64,000 nt of DNA, taken from the NCBI GenBank assembly GCA_977017575.1, contig CDRNVI010000054.1:558001-622000 (forward strand), given 5' to 3'. This DNA comes from Paramoeba atlantica. Lineage: Eukaryota; Discosea. Below the pieces are notes generated by a model. That model did not search any database. It was not told where the DNA came from and was given only the letters and a program-made list of their open reading frames with translations. This document shows, in pieces, positions 1 through 10,489 of the stretch; the stretch's first letter is position 1, and each line of letters opens with the position of its first letter. Both the position numbers and the translations under genes were made by a program.

Positions 1-1
1 C

Positions 2-637
2 CTGGAGCAACTCCAGCTCCACAGCTACCCCACGATTCTGGGGGATGGCTTCACCCTTTCCCATCTCCCCAGGTCACTCCGTAGGGTCGATGTGGTGCGC
101 ACCGGGTTATCGGGTTATCCCCTACCCCGTAAAAGTTCACATCACCCGCAGCTCACGGAGCTACGCCTCCAGGAGGCGAAATCCTCTGGGGCTCTTGATC
201 TCTCCGCCCTTCCGGTGAGTTTGCAGCAACTCGGGCTGCGGATGAATCGATTTACCGGGCCCCTTTTTCTTACGAAAGGGTTACCCCCGTCGCTCTGTCG
301 GCTCGACCTGTCAAGGAATAAGTTTACGGAGGGGCTGGAGTTAAGCGGGATGCCGTCGTCTATGGTCCTGTTGAATTTATTCGGCAACGCGCTCTCGGGG
401 TCGGTGACCTTTCCGGGTGATTTTCCCCCCTCGATGCTTTATGTGGATTTGCGGAGGAATGCGTTCGAAGGGGTTGTGGATTTTGGGGAAGTTCAGGAGC
501 ACAAGATGCTGTATATGGAATGGAGCGAGGATAATGGGGTGTTGCTGAGGGGGAATAAGTTTACGGATTGGGTTCCGAAAAAGAAATTTCACGGAAGGCT
601 CCCTCGAGGTGTTGATTTATACTGTGGTTTCCATTGA
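2..637 (+). CDS. LRR protein, 5' end outside the window
   Basis: The frame is open from base 2, so the N-terminal cap lies off the left edge. The visible 211 residues hold about seven LRRs of 23-24 residues with the spacing L-x-x-L-x-L-x-x-N-x-F-x-G followed by a 'LP' or 'MP' turn, for example 'LDLSRNKFTEGLELSGMP'. The last repeat is followed by a short tail that ends in TGA at 635-637. The region is more GC-rich than the LRR genes downstream. No membrane segment or kinase is visible. An internal GTG at 92 could be mistaken for a start, but the LRR pattern continues upstream of it, so I treat the gene as truncated by the window. Function is unknown beyond an LRR fold, which normally binds protein or glycan. 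Confidence 0.85.
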   Translation: MEQLQLHSYPTILGDGFTLSHLPRSLRRVDVVRTGLSGYPLPRKSSHHPQLTELRLQEAKSSGALDLSALPVSLQQLGLRMNRFTGPLFLTKGLPPSLCRLDLSRNKFTEGLELSGMPSSMVLLNLFGNALSGSVTFPGDFPPSMLYVDLRRNAFEGVVDFGEVQEHKMLYMEWSEDNGVLLRGNKFTDWVPKKKFHGRLPRGVDLYCGFH

Positions 638-644
638 ACTTTCC

Positions 645-970
645 CCTCCGCGGAATTTTGAGTTTTTTTGCCCGTTTTAGCTCATTTTTGTTGCAAACGA
701 GAGATTTCGTTCCCCCAGTCATCAAACGCAATGAAAACAATCCATAATTCGAGAGAAAGTAATTTGACAAAGCGTAAACAAACAAAGTGCAGAAATATTT
801 TATACGTTCCAGAAAAATGACCCAAGAAAGCATGTGTTTTGGTCCCAGGGGGTATGGGAGGGTCCCTACAAAAAAAGGGCAGCAATGTTCTTCACCAGGA
901 AAATGAGATCTATCAAATGCTGCAAAAATGAGAAAAAATGAATAAAAGAACTCAAAATTCCGCGGGGCGG
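645..970. mobile_element. MITE related to mariner termini
   Basis: Bases 645-665 (TCCGCGGAATTTTGAG core) are repeated in reverse complement at about 946-970, giving terminal inverted repeats around a 325-bp non-coding body. Just inside the left end, 'TTTTTGTTGCAAACGAGAG' is nearly the same as the terminal repeat of the mariner element at 62.7-63.8 kb. It therefore looks like a non-autonomous derivative of that family. No coding capacity seen. Confidence 0.55.
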
Positions 971-1090
971 AAGATATCTTGAAACCACTGTAGGTAGTTC
1001 GAGCTGGACGTAGGAGGATTTGTATTTCTGTCTTTAGACGCTCAAATCGAAAAGGAGTTCTTGTGTCTTTTGGCACTCAAATTTTCGAAG

Positions 1091-1396
1091 CAGTGAGCTT
1101 GAAATTGGTTGTAGCCGAATTGGCAATCCGTGGTTGAGAACTGTGCGATTTCTTCTTCCTTCTTCATCGGCCTTCATAGAACGAGGAGGTAATCTTCAAC
1201 GTGAAGGGAACATTGTGGAGGTACTGTTTTGTTTGAAGTTCTCACGAAAAATCACACAAAACAGCACCTTCATAATGTTCCCTTCACGTTGATTACCTCC
1301 TCGTTCTATGAAGGCCGATGATGAAGGAAGAAGAAATCGCACAGTTCTCAACCACGGATTGCCAATTCGGCTCCAACCAATTTCAAGCTCAACCAA
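1091..1396. repeat. Long near-perfect inverted repeat (foldback)
   Basis: Two arms of about 134 bp face each other across a spacer of about 23-30 bp centred near 1240. The left arm begins GAGCTTGAAATTGGTTG and the right arm ends CAACCAATTTCAAGCTC. They differ at only a handful of bases, including a short indel. A transcript would fold into a long double-stranded RNA hairpin. It lies directly upstream of the LRR gene at 1568. Confidence 0.85.
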
Positions 1397-1567
1397 AAAT
1401 TAACATATCATGATTTCTTTGCATTTTAGTTACTGGGGTGGGGACACCTTGAACTGCACTGTGGTTTTGTCTTGTTTTCAGAGAGCTGTACACAGATACA
1501 GCTGTATCTCTACTGTAGTTCAGCTCTCTGGATACATTACTGTACATTCCTTTTATATTTTGACTTC

Positions 1568-2440
1568 ATGAGATTTACGGTAGTTCTGTCCGATGCTGAT
1601 GCACCGCCACGGAAGCGGCAAAAGCAATCTGCTTCTTCAAACACTGCCACGTTCCCCTCGCGTACATCCAAAGTACGAGGCGCTACCCTGCCACAGGAGT
1701 ATGAGTTAGCTCGATTTCTTACAAACATTACCTCTGGCATGGAATCTGGACCTTCCGTATTTGGAAATACATCATTGCCTGCGTGTGAGTGGGAAGGTGT
1801 GAAGTGCTCTGGTGCTGATAAAATCATCGCTATCATGTGGGATAACCGAAAACTATGTGGTACGCCGCAATGGGAATATTTGCCACAGACTCTTACAGGC
1901 TTTTTTGCGAACAGCAACCGACTCGGGGGAAAACTGCCACTCGACGTCGTGCCTCGGAATTTGACGTGGTTGGACCTTCATAATAATGTGCTCACAGAGG
2001 AGTTGCATCTACAAGATCTTCCTCGACAAATATTTCAGCTTGTGTTGCACAAGAACGATTTTACAGGAAGGCTTGATCTCACCTGTCTGCCGGAACCCCT
2101 AGATGGGTTTTCGATTGACGAAAACGCGTTATATGGCGAGCTGGATCTGACACAATTAGCTCCGCATCAGAAACATATTTCCTTGGGTCGCAATCAGTTT
2201 ACAGGAACTCCGGATCTAAGACATTTGTCATCTGCACTAGAACAATTATACTTACAGGAGAATCAATTTTATGGTTCAGTTACCTTTGATTGTCTCCCAA
2301 CGAAAATGGAGTACTTGTGGTTGTTTGAGAACAAAGAGCTTCACGGCAAATTCCACGAAGACGAATTACCCCTCCGCTTGCGTGACGGATCGTTCAAGTA
2401 CTACAATACGTGTATTCGAAACCTGGATGTTGATTTTTAG
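1568..2440 (+). CDS. LRR protein with basic N-terminal patch
   Basis: Predicted 290-residue LRR protein. I choose the ATG at 1568 (MRFTVVLSDAD) because related genes also start a short distance before 'SD' and a basic patch; an in-frame ORF extends upstream to 1472 and would add a hydrophobic stretch. The basic patch RKRQK is at residues 15-19, the cap motif LPQEY at 41-45 and the cap cysteine pair CEWEGVKC at 73-80. Six or so LRRs follow. The C-terminal cap 'NKELHG...NTCI' closes the protein. The stop is TAG. A pyrimidine-rich tract ending in TTTTCAG (about 1455-1471) could be a cis- or trans-splice acceptor; this is inference. No kinase or clear membrane anchor from the chosen start. Ligand unknown. 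Confidence 0.85.
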   Translation: MRFTVVLSDADAPPRKRQKQSASSNTATFPSRTSKVRGATLPQEYELARFLTNITSGMESGPSVFGNTSLPACEWEGVKCSGADKIIAIMWDNRKLCGTPQWEYLPQTLTGFFANSNRLGGKLPLDVVPRNLTWLDLHNNVLTEELHLQDLPRQIFQLVLHKNDFTGRLDLTCLPEPLDGFSIDENALYGELDLTQLAPHQKHISLGRNQFTGTPDLRHLSSALEQLYLQENQFYGSVTFDCLPTKMEYLWLFENKELHGKFHEDELPLRLRDGSFKYYNTCIRNLDVDF

Positions 2441-2639
2441 ATTGCTTGGGTATTCTTAGTTTCAAATAAATCACATATCAAAGACCCTTGATATGTGGGA
2501 GAATATAATGATATTTGTATTGCAATACCGCGTACACTTGGGTGGCATGCGATAATTTTGGGAGGGTATTTCTCGTACGCACACATATTTAGCGTGTGAT
2601 TTGTACCCCAGAGTACAACGTCTTCGGCCGGATGTGCTT

Positions 2640-3016
2640 CTTCGAACTTCCGGACAGCAACTGGAAGCCGCCATTGAGGGGTCTTTCCTTAAATTGAAAC
2701 AGACCCACTCTGCAACGGTTCAGAAAACCTTGAAGAGTTTCAGGAAGCGTTGTGAAATTGTTATTAGTCGGAACGGGGGGCACTGTGGTTACTAATTGTC
2801 TTTTGCAATCCAAATTACAGAAATTATTGACATCACTAAAGTATTACAATATGTGTTTTTGACCCTTACACGAAGGCGGGTACCCCCAAACCTCGGAAGC
2901 TACCTATCCTAAAACATACAACTCTGTAAAAGCTATCCAATGCGCTATTTTTTTCCAAAATTGGACAACTTTTACGAATTTTGGACCCCCCCACCTTTAG
3001 ATTCGCACCCCTGTAG
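2640..3016 (+). mobile_element. Tc1/mariner fragment (transposase tail and one TIR)
   Basis: Bases about 2655-2795 encode the last 45 residues of the same transposase that is complete at 11466-12587 (LEAAIEGSFLKLKQ to GHCGY). The sequence from about 2900 to 3016 is one terminal inverted repeat, ending CCACCTTTAGATTCGCACCC then CTG and TA. The N-terminal two thirds and the other end are missing, so this copy is dead. Confidence 0.85.
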
Positions 3017-4307
3017 ATCGTCTATCAGGCTACCAGGGAGAAAAGAACCTCTCCGTTGGTAGAATTTCTATTTGCGCTGTGATCGCAGCAGTTCCTCCTG
3101 AGTCGCGTTATTCGAAAGAATTATCGGAGAGGACTCCCGCTTCGATGAGCCCTCATCGGAATCTGCACTCGTAATGTAGACACAACTGGTGGTGAAGAAT
3201 ATCATCAGAGCTGTGTACGTGTTGTTTTAGAAGAGTCTCGACACTTTCCATCGGGTTCGACTGGGCGACAGATTCATGGAGCTTATCAGGTCTTGCTATT
3301 TTGTTTCCTTCTCTTTTTCTCCTATTTCTTCTGTTTCGAAGTCCCGTCTTTCTGACCTGATTGTTTCCATTGTTTGTTTCAGGAGTTCCATTATACCGAT
3401 TAGCCAGTACACCGATTAGTTGTAGTTCCAGTAGTGAGTTCCAGTATTGCATAGTAGTTCAAATATACCGATTGGTCACATCTAATATAGTTTTATCGTA
3501 CTTTTTCCAAACAAGGTTGTGTGACTTCTTCACAAGTTCCATAGTGACCTCTCTGGTTATCTTCTTCAGCTCCCCTTCGTAAAATCTTTTGAACTGACGA
3601 ATTATAAATATCATGCACTTGAATAGTGTAAGTGTACCGCCCAGGAATGCGGTGCAAGTCAAAATTCGTTGGGAAGTTTTCTTCTTCCTTCGCGGCGCAA
3701 GTTTTTCTCTCTTTCATTATCTGCTAGTATTGGTCAGTCTGTATTTTTGTATTTTTACACGAAATAATTTTCGAACAAGATATCTAGAACATTGAGTGTA
3801 ATTCTGTACGGAATAGTCGAAACTTTCTGTTCCTGTCGCCAAAAAAATGCGAACTAGAGACTCACCATTGTCCTTGTGTAAGCGTAAGTCTAACGGAGAT
3901 GCTAACATACAAAACGTAAGCTTGTGATTACAGAAGCAGTATCGTTATCGCTGGTGATAAATTGTTTTCTCTCGCTTAGACAGACGCATATACCCCCGCT
4001 CTAGTTTTTTACAATTTTCAGGAAGGAGGAGAGAAGAAAGGGAATCATCGGGAACGATACCATTTTCCGGAAGAGAGAGATGAAGGGAAGTCAACGAAAG
4101 GGTTACCATTTTCCGGAGGGGGGAGATGAAAGGTATTGGCTGGGAGGGTTAGTCATCATACATCGCCCGCCATCGGCTCCTACCTCGGAGAACTATCAAC
4201 GCAAAAGAGTAACAAATGTGTCAAATGTTGTGTAATAATATGTAATGTTCTGCAGCAGGTTTCATCCCTCGTACATGCACATTGTTAATGCGTAGTCAAA
4301 CTTACAA
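3017..4307. other. No gene recognised
   Basis: I find no LRR, RT or transposase similarity on either strand. Bases 3395-3475 repeat a phrase like TATACCGATTAG three times, and 4020-4140 is purine-rich with two copies of CCATTTTCCGGA. A pyrimidine tract ending in TTTTCAG lies at about 4003-4020. Confidence 0.5.
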
Positions 4308-5000
4308 TTGAACAACATTTATTGCACTAATAATTCGACCCTTAGGGACCAGTTTTGGACAGCTAGATTTTCCATGGACGACAACTACACAAACGAGCGA
4401 AGTACCACTCATCGCCCAGCCAAAGTGAGAGGCGTTGCCGTGCCTCAAGTCTTTGACATGATGAGGTTTGTAAGCGGACTCCAGCTTCCCCGTAACAATT
4501 CGAGGTTCTCTGGTTCGTCCTGGAGCACAAACACATCCATTTGCAAGTGGAAGGGGGTCTATTGCGATAAACAAGAAAGGATATGTGCCATCTACTTGTG
4601 TAACTACGAACTTCGTGGAAAGTTGAATTGGGAGCACCTACCTTTAACGGTGCTTACGTTGAGTCTTTCGCGCAACGATTTAGAAGGAGAAGTTCTTTGG
4701 GAGCAGCTGCCGGCTCCGTTGAAGTCCATGCATCTCGGTGAAAATCAATTTACGGGTACTCCAAACTTACTGTGCTCGCCGCCGATGCTCAAAACGCTCC
4801 AGCTTCACGACAACCTTTTTTCCGGGGTCGTGGAGTTCTCGTCGCTTCCCCCGCATTTGCGGTCGCTAGATCTGCACAATAATCCTGACTTGGAAGGAAA
4901 GTTTGATTTTAAGAATCACGTAAATCTCAGCAATGTAGGGGACTCATCTTTTCCACAGTTCTACTTTAACATGGACGGGACACGGATCACAATCATATAA
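4308..5000 (+). CDS. LRR protein
   Basis: Predicted 230-residue protein. A second in-frame ATG at 4374 (MDDNYTNERS) may be the true start. The cap reads RPAKVRGVAVPQVF, then CKWKGVYC with the usual cysteine spacing. Four LRRs follow, including GENQFTGTPNLLCSPP and HDNLFSGVVEFSSLPP, then the capping repeat HNNPDLEGKF and a tail ending GTRITII. The stop is TAA. It lacks the KRRK-like patch of its neighbours. The next LRR gene follows about 230 bp downstream on the same strand, which would suit a shared transcript, but nothing in the sequence proves one. Confidence 0.85.
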   Translation: MNNIYCTNNSTLRDQFWTARFSMDDNYTNERSTTHRPAKVRGVAVPQVFDMMRFVSGLQLPRNNSRFSGSSWSTNTSICKWKGVYCDKQERICAIYLCNYELRGKLNWEHLPLTVLTLSLSRNDLEGEVLWEQLPAPLKSMHLGENQFTGTPNLLCSPPMLKTLQLHDNLFSGVVEFSSLPPHLRSLDLHNNPDLEGKFDFKNHVNLSNVGDSSFPQFYFNMDGTRITII

Positions 5001-5226
5001 ATACGGTGCCCGTAAGTATTACAGGAACCATACCAGGTAACTTAAAGGAAAATAATTACTAAAGGAAAATTGTAGTTGTACCCATCGGTGTTCGATGGTA
5101 TGTCTCGAGAGAGAAGCATCAGGCAGTTCTACTGTAACTGTACTACCATTGTATATTTATGGTGTTCTACAGCACTTGTATGCTAGCATATTTTTGTGCT
5201 ATATTCTAGTGTTCCGAATTTGCTGC

Positions 5227-5994
5227 ATGTTTCCCCTGGTGTTTTCGCACGATTCTCCCGAAATTCTGGCTAAACGACGTAAAATCAGCACCACCGATGG
5301 ATCGACATTACACTTTAACCGGACCTCGTTAATACGAGCTGGAAGGATAAGTCAGGCTACTCTACCAGTAGAGTATCAACTGGCACGACTGGTGCGAGAT
5401 TTCGAGAAGTTGCACGATTCCTGGAGTACCGACACCCCTGTGTGTGATTGGTACGGTGTAAAATGTAACGAAGACGATAAGATGACTGAAATTGATTGGG
5501 ACGAGCAGAAAATATCTGGCCCGTTGTGTATTCAATATTTCCCACAAACTCTTGTCCTGTTCAGCGGGAGAAGGAACGCCATGACCGGACATATCGTACT
5601 GAGCGATCTTCCGTTAAAACATGAGGCATTAGACATTGCGCAGAATCAGTTTCAAGGAGAACTGGACTTACCATCTCTTCCGCAAACCATGAAATCGCTT
5701 TTTCTGAACAATAATATGTTTACTGGCGAAATTGGCCTCACAAATCTTCCTCCACACTTAGAAAAGTTTTCGCTCTCGTTTAATCGACTAAGTGGGACTC
5801 TCGATCTTACCTCCCTTCCTTCGACTTTGAAGTTCATGGGATTGACTTGCAATATGTTTTCAGGTATTGTTGACCTAACGCATTTGCCACGCTCTGTCAA
5901 AAAGGTGTTCCTAGTGGGTAACTCCGATCTACTGTGCCGCAAGAAACACGAATCAGAGTTACGCTCTGCAGTAAATTTTGGCTTCGGTGCTTAA
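5227..5994 (+). CDS. LRR protein with KRRK patch
   Basis: Predicted 255 residues from the ATG at 5227 (MFPLVFSHDS), chosen because the LRR gene at 8388 also begins MFP. The frame is open back to 5095 (a GTG or ATG region) and the extra part would contain a strongly hydrophobic stretch, so a signal anchor is possible if translation starts there. KRRK is at residues 16-19. The cap has LPVEYQLARLV and CDWYGVKC. Five to six LRRs follow, such as NNNMFTGEIGLTNLPP and SFNRLSGTLDLTSLPS, and the cap repeat VGNSDLLCRKK. The stop is TAA. Best read as a soluble or anchored LRR protein of unknown ligand. Confidence 0.83.
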   Translation: MFPLVFSHDSPEILAKRRKISTTDGSTLHFNRTSLIRAGRISQATLPVEYQLARLVRDFEKLHDSWSTDTPVCDWYGVKCNEDDKMTEIDWDEQKISGPLCIQYFPQTLVLFSGRRNAMTGHIVLSDLPLKHEALDIAQNQFQGELDLPSLPQTMKSLFLNNNMFTGEIGLTNLPPHLEKFSLSFNRLSGTLDLTSLPSTLKFMGLTCNMFSGIVDLTHLPRSVKKVFLVGNSDLLCRKKHESELRSAVNFGFGA

Positions 5995-7082
5995 TCCCTG
6001 ACTCTTTAGAATTTTATTGGAGGTATTGACATCAGTGAAGTCTCACTCAAGGAGATTAATCACCGTCTCAAAGTCTGAATAAAACAATCTTTGAGTTACA
6101 ATAAAAGTCTGACCAGAACGGCCTTTTGTTTCATATACTGTATTTACATGTGAGGGGCTGCGGGGGAAATCTCGCGAAACCTCGTGAAACCTCGCCATCC
6201 GCAGCCTCTCATGTATTTGGTTTCACACTTCTGAAGTGTATAAAACTTTCTGAAACTACAATCTGAAGTGTATCAAAAAGATATAAACTGAAGTTTATTA
6301 ACTGAAGTCTTCAGTCGGAAAATGAGGTATGTAACCCGGGGTGCGGAAATATATGAGTGTAGGTACACTATACATGTATAAGTGTATACATGTATAAGTG
6401 TAGGTGCAGTGAGCACAATAAGGTCGATGAACGGGACGCCGCAACGCATTAACAAGGGAGGTCGCCCTAGAAAGCTCTCTGAGACTTCGATAAGACGATA
6501 AGAGCGTCTAATTCAGAGCCGGGCGGAAAGGACTGCTGTGGGAGTGCGGAATCGTTTCTGCCGTGAAGGCATCGGCAATGTTTCTTTCAATTTTGACCTT
6601 GTTGAACCCCTCCTGCGCGTACCAGGGGGGGGCGTGGAAAATTATCGCCGCGGCATACTCTAACACTTCCCTGCGCTTTGGACCACCGAGCCCCCTAATA
6701 ATTTTTTTTCTTTTATTATAACTGTGTTTCTCTTTGTATTTTCACTGTTTTTGTTCATTTTTTTTCAATAATCGAGGGTAGAGCGGTAGTTATACAACCA
6801 CCGCAATACATATTAAGTAGAGTAATATCTTTTATAAAACATTTTCTTACAACAATGTTCAACATGAGAAAGTGTAATCCGTTTCTTGAGATACTCTATA
6901 TACTTAGATTTACGTAATAGATCATCTGTATGATACAGATATGTTTTATTTATAATACAGATAAGTATACATCTGTATATAATTGATCGTTACAACTTTT
7001 ATAATAGATCGTTACAACTTTAATACACGTAATAGTAGTCTTAATGGCTCATCCTGGAAATGATCTGCACGCTATTTTCCTC
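5995..7082. repeat. Intergenic with hairpin repeat and foldback-family end
   Basis: Bases about 6148-6215 form an imperfect hairpin (ATGTGAGGGGCTGCGG against CCGCAGCCTCTCATGTA). Bases about 6630-6806 match the 3' terminal part of the foldback/rolling-circle-like family at 39.3, 40.2 and 60.9 kb, ending GCGGTAGTTATACAACCACC then GCAAT. The 5' part of that element is absent here. Bases 6430-6620 could encode a short basic peptide (GGRPRKLS) but stops follow quickly. No host gene seen. Confidence 0.6.
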
Positions 7083-7736
7083 ATGAGCGCCGATATCTCA
7101 TATCGTGCAAGCAAAGTTCGTGGCACTGTGTTACCACAGGAATACACACTGTCTAGATTTGTGAGTAATCTAACGACCAGACAAACATCATGGAAAGAGA
7201 CCACTCCCGCTTGTGAGTGGCGATAAGTAGTATGCAATGAGGAAAAACAAGTGATATCTCTACAGTGGGAAAACACAATGTTCGAGGGGGATATCTTTGA
7301 TGACGATTACATACCAGACTATCCTGCGTTGGCAGGTGAACTCCTGTGGGAGTACATGCCATGTGCGTTAATTTCCTTTACTGCGTACCTTCAGGATTTA
7401 GTAGGCCCTGTTCAACTTTCTGTACTACCAAATTCTTTAAAAAAGTTTGATATTTGTATGATCAAATGTACCGGGCTCTTAGATCTGGTACATCTGCCCA
7501 GCACCTTGGAATATTTGGATTTAAGTTTTAATCAATTTGAGGGGGAGATTGATCTAACTCAGCTTCCCGGATGTCTAAAGCATCTGGACCTAAGTTCCAA
7601 TTATCTCTGTGGTAGTTTGGACTTGACCCTTGTCTCCGAAAATGTGCACAAATTCGTTCTGTCAAAAAATTACTTTGCTAAGCCGCACGTTGTGCCTAAA
7701 AATGTAGAATTTGGAGATCAGAAAGATGACGAATAG
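7083..7736 (+). pseudogene. LRR gene with one in-frame stop
   Basis: An ATG at 7083 (MSADISYRASKVRG) precedes the cap LPQEYTLSRFVSNL; the frame is also open from an ATG at 7044. An in-frame TAA at 7224-7226 falls inside the cap motif, which reads CEWR, stop, VVC. The paralogue at 26718 has CEWKYVEC here, so the stop replaces a sense codon. The frame then stays open to the TAG at 7734. The second half has good LRRs (SFNQFEGEIDLTQLPG, SSNYLCGSLDLTLVSE). With a single change and an otherwise clean frame it is a young pseudogene, or a read-through gene. The closest relative in the window is the gene at 26718, by the matching LLWEYMP-like and DYP insert regions. Confidence 0.8.
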
Positions 7737-8387
7737 TCATTAGTCATTATTCAGCGAACCATCCTTCGTATGTCTATCAGTGGAGGGCGGCACTTATTAG
7801 ATCGTACGAAAATAAATTAAATCAGGTATCTTGCGTTCAAACTGTACGGTACGGTCTGAGTTTGGGTACAGTCTGTGCCTAAAATGACCATTTTCACCTT
7901 TTATCTTTAAAAGACATAATTGTTAAAAACTATATTTTCAAAAAGAATCAAAGAATAGATTTTTCTCAATTGATTAGCGGTACTTGAACCACATACTACC
8001 AACTTTTTACGCCATTTGTCTGTGGACTACTCCGGGTGGATTGGCGTTTGTCACATCCATATGCTAATAATGGTCGAAAATGTGGTTTTCTGTCTGAGGA
8101 ACCACTTTTTCAGAGAGCAGACATGCTATGCTCTCGCGTGGAGTAGTTCCTCGGAAGATCGAATGTTTCAAAAGACTGGCAGTCGGATCGAAATGCCCCC
8201 TAAAAATTCTGGAATTCGATAACCTTTTACCTCTAAACTGCAATATTGCGTTCGGCTCCTTGTAACGTAGCAATGCAAGCTCGTCGATGTATTCATTCGA
8301 TATAGTATAAGGATAATTCTGAAATTCACCATATTTTGGCTATTTGAGGAGGTTCGCATTTTATCTTGTTTCTTCTTTTCCGTTCTC
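7737..8387. other. No gene recognised
   Basis: AT-rich intergenic sequence. I see no repeat shared with the rest of the window and no protein similarity. Confidence 0.5.
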
Positions 8388-9128
8388 ATGTTTCCAAATG
8401 TTCATCTCGCCGACATCTCAACGACACGTCTCGGTAGAGTCACCGCGGGGGTTCTGCCACAGGAATATCAACTCGCAAAACTCATTCAGAACATCTCGAA
8501 CCCGCGTCCGTCATGGAGTGCACAAATCCACGCATGTAACTGGCACGGGGTCACTTGTGTGGACCAGCGTGTTCGTGAGATTTCCTGGAGTGCGAACCCC
8601 TTTGGTTATTCACCTCCACTGAGCGGTTCGCTCGACGTGATCCATCTTCCGGTCTCGGTTACCAAGTTTTTCGTATCTCATCAGGGGTTAAAGGGTGAGG
8701 TAACATTGGGTCATCTTCCCCCTACCCTTTCAGACATAAGTGTGTGGAATAATTTGTTTAGTGCAAGTCTGGATCTGCCGGCTCTACCCCCGAGCATGAG
8801 GCAGGTGGATATGGGGAAAAACAAGTTCGTTGGAAATATCTGTTTAAGTGAGCTTCCAGTGGAAATTGAGAAACTGGATCTTTGCCATAATTCTCTTACC
8901 GGAGGTCTTGAGTTGAACGCACTTCCGCACGGCATGCAGATCTTGTCTCTCCACCACAACCTCTTTTCAGGGCTGATTGATTTCATGCACCTTCCCCGAT
9001 CGCTGTTCTGCCTGGACGTAAGATGTAACGAAGCGTTATGTGCTGAAGTAAAGAGGTCAGAACTTCCGCAGCACGTAATTGATAACCCGTTTCGTCTCCT
9101 GAGTACGAATATTGTTCTTATTAACTAA
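8388..9128 (+). CDS. LRR protein
   Basis: Predicted 246 residues from the ATG at 8388 (MFPNVHLADIS). The cap is GVLPQEYQLAKLIQNI with CNWHGVTC. Unlike most paralogues it lacks a KRRK patch. About six LRRs follow, for example HNSLTGGLELNALPHG and HHNLFSGLIDFMHLPR, then the capping repeat RCNEALCAEVKRSELP and the tail STNIVLIN. The stop is TAA. Frame and motifs are intact, so I take it as a functional gene. A shadow frame that starts at 8344 has no such pattern. Confidence 0.87.
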   Translation: MFPNVHLADISTTRLGRVTAGVLPQEYQLAKLIQNISNPRPSWSAQIHACNWHGVTCVDQRVREISWSANPFGYSPPLSGSLDVIHLPVSVTKFFVSHQGLKGEVTLGHLPPTLSDISVWNNLFSASLDLPALPPSMRQVDMGKNKFVGNICLSELPVEIEKLDLCHNSLTGGLELNALPHGMQILSLHHNLFSGLIDFMHLPRSLFCLDVRCNEALCAEVKRSELPQHVIDNPFRLLSTNIVLIN

Positions 9129-10489
9129 GTTATGGTGTTGAGAGATATGAGAATGTATTCAAAACGTAAACAAGGGAAGCCATATACAGTGGAAAACTTT
9201 TTCTATACTTGATACAACAGAAAAATATTAAACTTAAATATTAACAACCTAAATATAAATATAATTCTTCTTGACATCTACTGCTCATCATTCCCTTTTG
9301 CTTTTCCTTATTCTTCCTATCGGGTTTGTTTTTCACTTCTAACTCATTGTTACCCTAACCCATTGTTCCTAACTCATAGTTCAAAGTGGTCAATGCTCCA
9401 TGTCCACACCACAGTACATAAAGAAACGAATTTCAGAGCTTTGCGATAGCACGTTTTCCTCTCAACTGCGCCACGAGGGTGTTGCTGATAGTTGTAGCCC
9501 ATTGGAGTACACGGGGACGAAACATGTGATCTCCAACACGCATACAGCATACGGCTTCGAGCTCTTCATAAATCGGTATTAATTAATACCCTTTTTTCAT
9601 GTCTGCGTGAAAAAATTTTATTTGAGAGGTTGTGCAGTTATCTTAACGAAATACGGGAGGGAAATACCGTGAAGGTACTTATTAACGGAATAAAAATCAT
9701 TGGAATAAAAATTAACGGAACAATAATTAACGGAATAATTATTATTTTTTAGATTTTCACCGAAATCTTCCCAAACATTTTTATCGGTGGTCGGTCTGTT
9801 CATCAACAAAATTCAAAATATTTCTCTCCGGAAGAAAAAATACGACGTCACCGCGAAAGTATGAATTGATTACGACGTATCCGCAGAAGTTACAAGATAG
9901 ATGTAATGAAAGGTTTTATCCAACCAAATCACGTTACTGATATTGACTAAGGCTTTGATATCTTTAAGAACGTTTAGTATGTTTTCATATCATGTTTACT
10001 TGGGTTTTTTCCGCTCATTTCTAAGGTTGGCCTTGTTTTTCCGTCATGTAAACATACGTAATTGGATTTCTTAATATGTTTTGAAGATTTTTTGAAAATC
10101 TTCTCATTAATGTTTTCTCTTGACGCTTAAATTTTGTTACGAATTTCGCAAAAAACATTGGAATAATAATTAACGGCATAATTTCCTCCCAAAAAAATCC
10201 GTTAATTATTATTATTGATAATTAGTACTTTGACGGTAAATTTATATCACGCGCATTTGATACGCTAAAGGGGGTCTCACATTCGATACGGTCATTGGTT
10301 ATTCGCAAATCAAATAGCGCTTGTGCAAACTTTTCGTCCTTCTTTACAGCCCTGTATGCACCCACGCAGCGGGCAGAGGTTGGATGAATGGGAGCGTAGG
10401 ACGCCTACCTCCATTTCCGTTTCATACCGGGCGAGCCGGAAGAGAATTTAATTCGGTTAGCACGCATACAACGTGTCTACCGAAAGTCT
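9129..10489. other. AT-rich intergenic, degenerate repeats
   Basis: No gene recognised. The phrase ATTAACGGAATAAT occurs several times at 9680-9745 and its reverse complement near 10195-10215 (AATCCGTTAATTATTATT), so a decayed MITE of about 530 bp may lie here. Bases 10310-10489 probably belong to the 3' untranslated part of the minus-strand retrotransposon that follows. Confidence 0.4.

Noticed and set aside
1472-1567. Longer start of the LRR gene at 1568
   Set aside because: The extension is hydrophobic but is not shared with paralogues, whose starts align with 1568. Kept open as an alternative.
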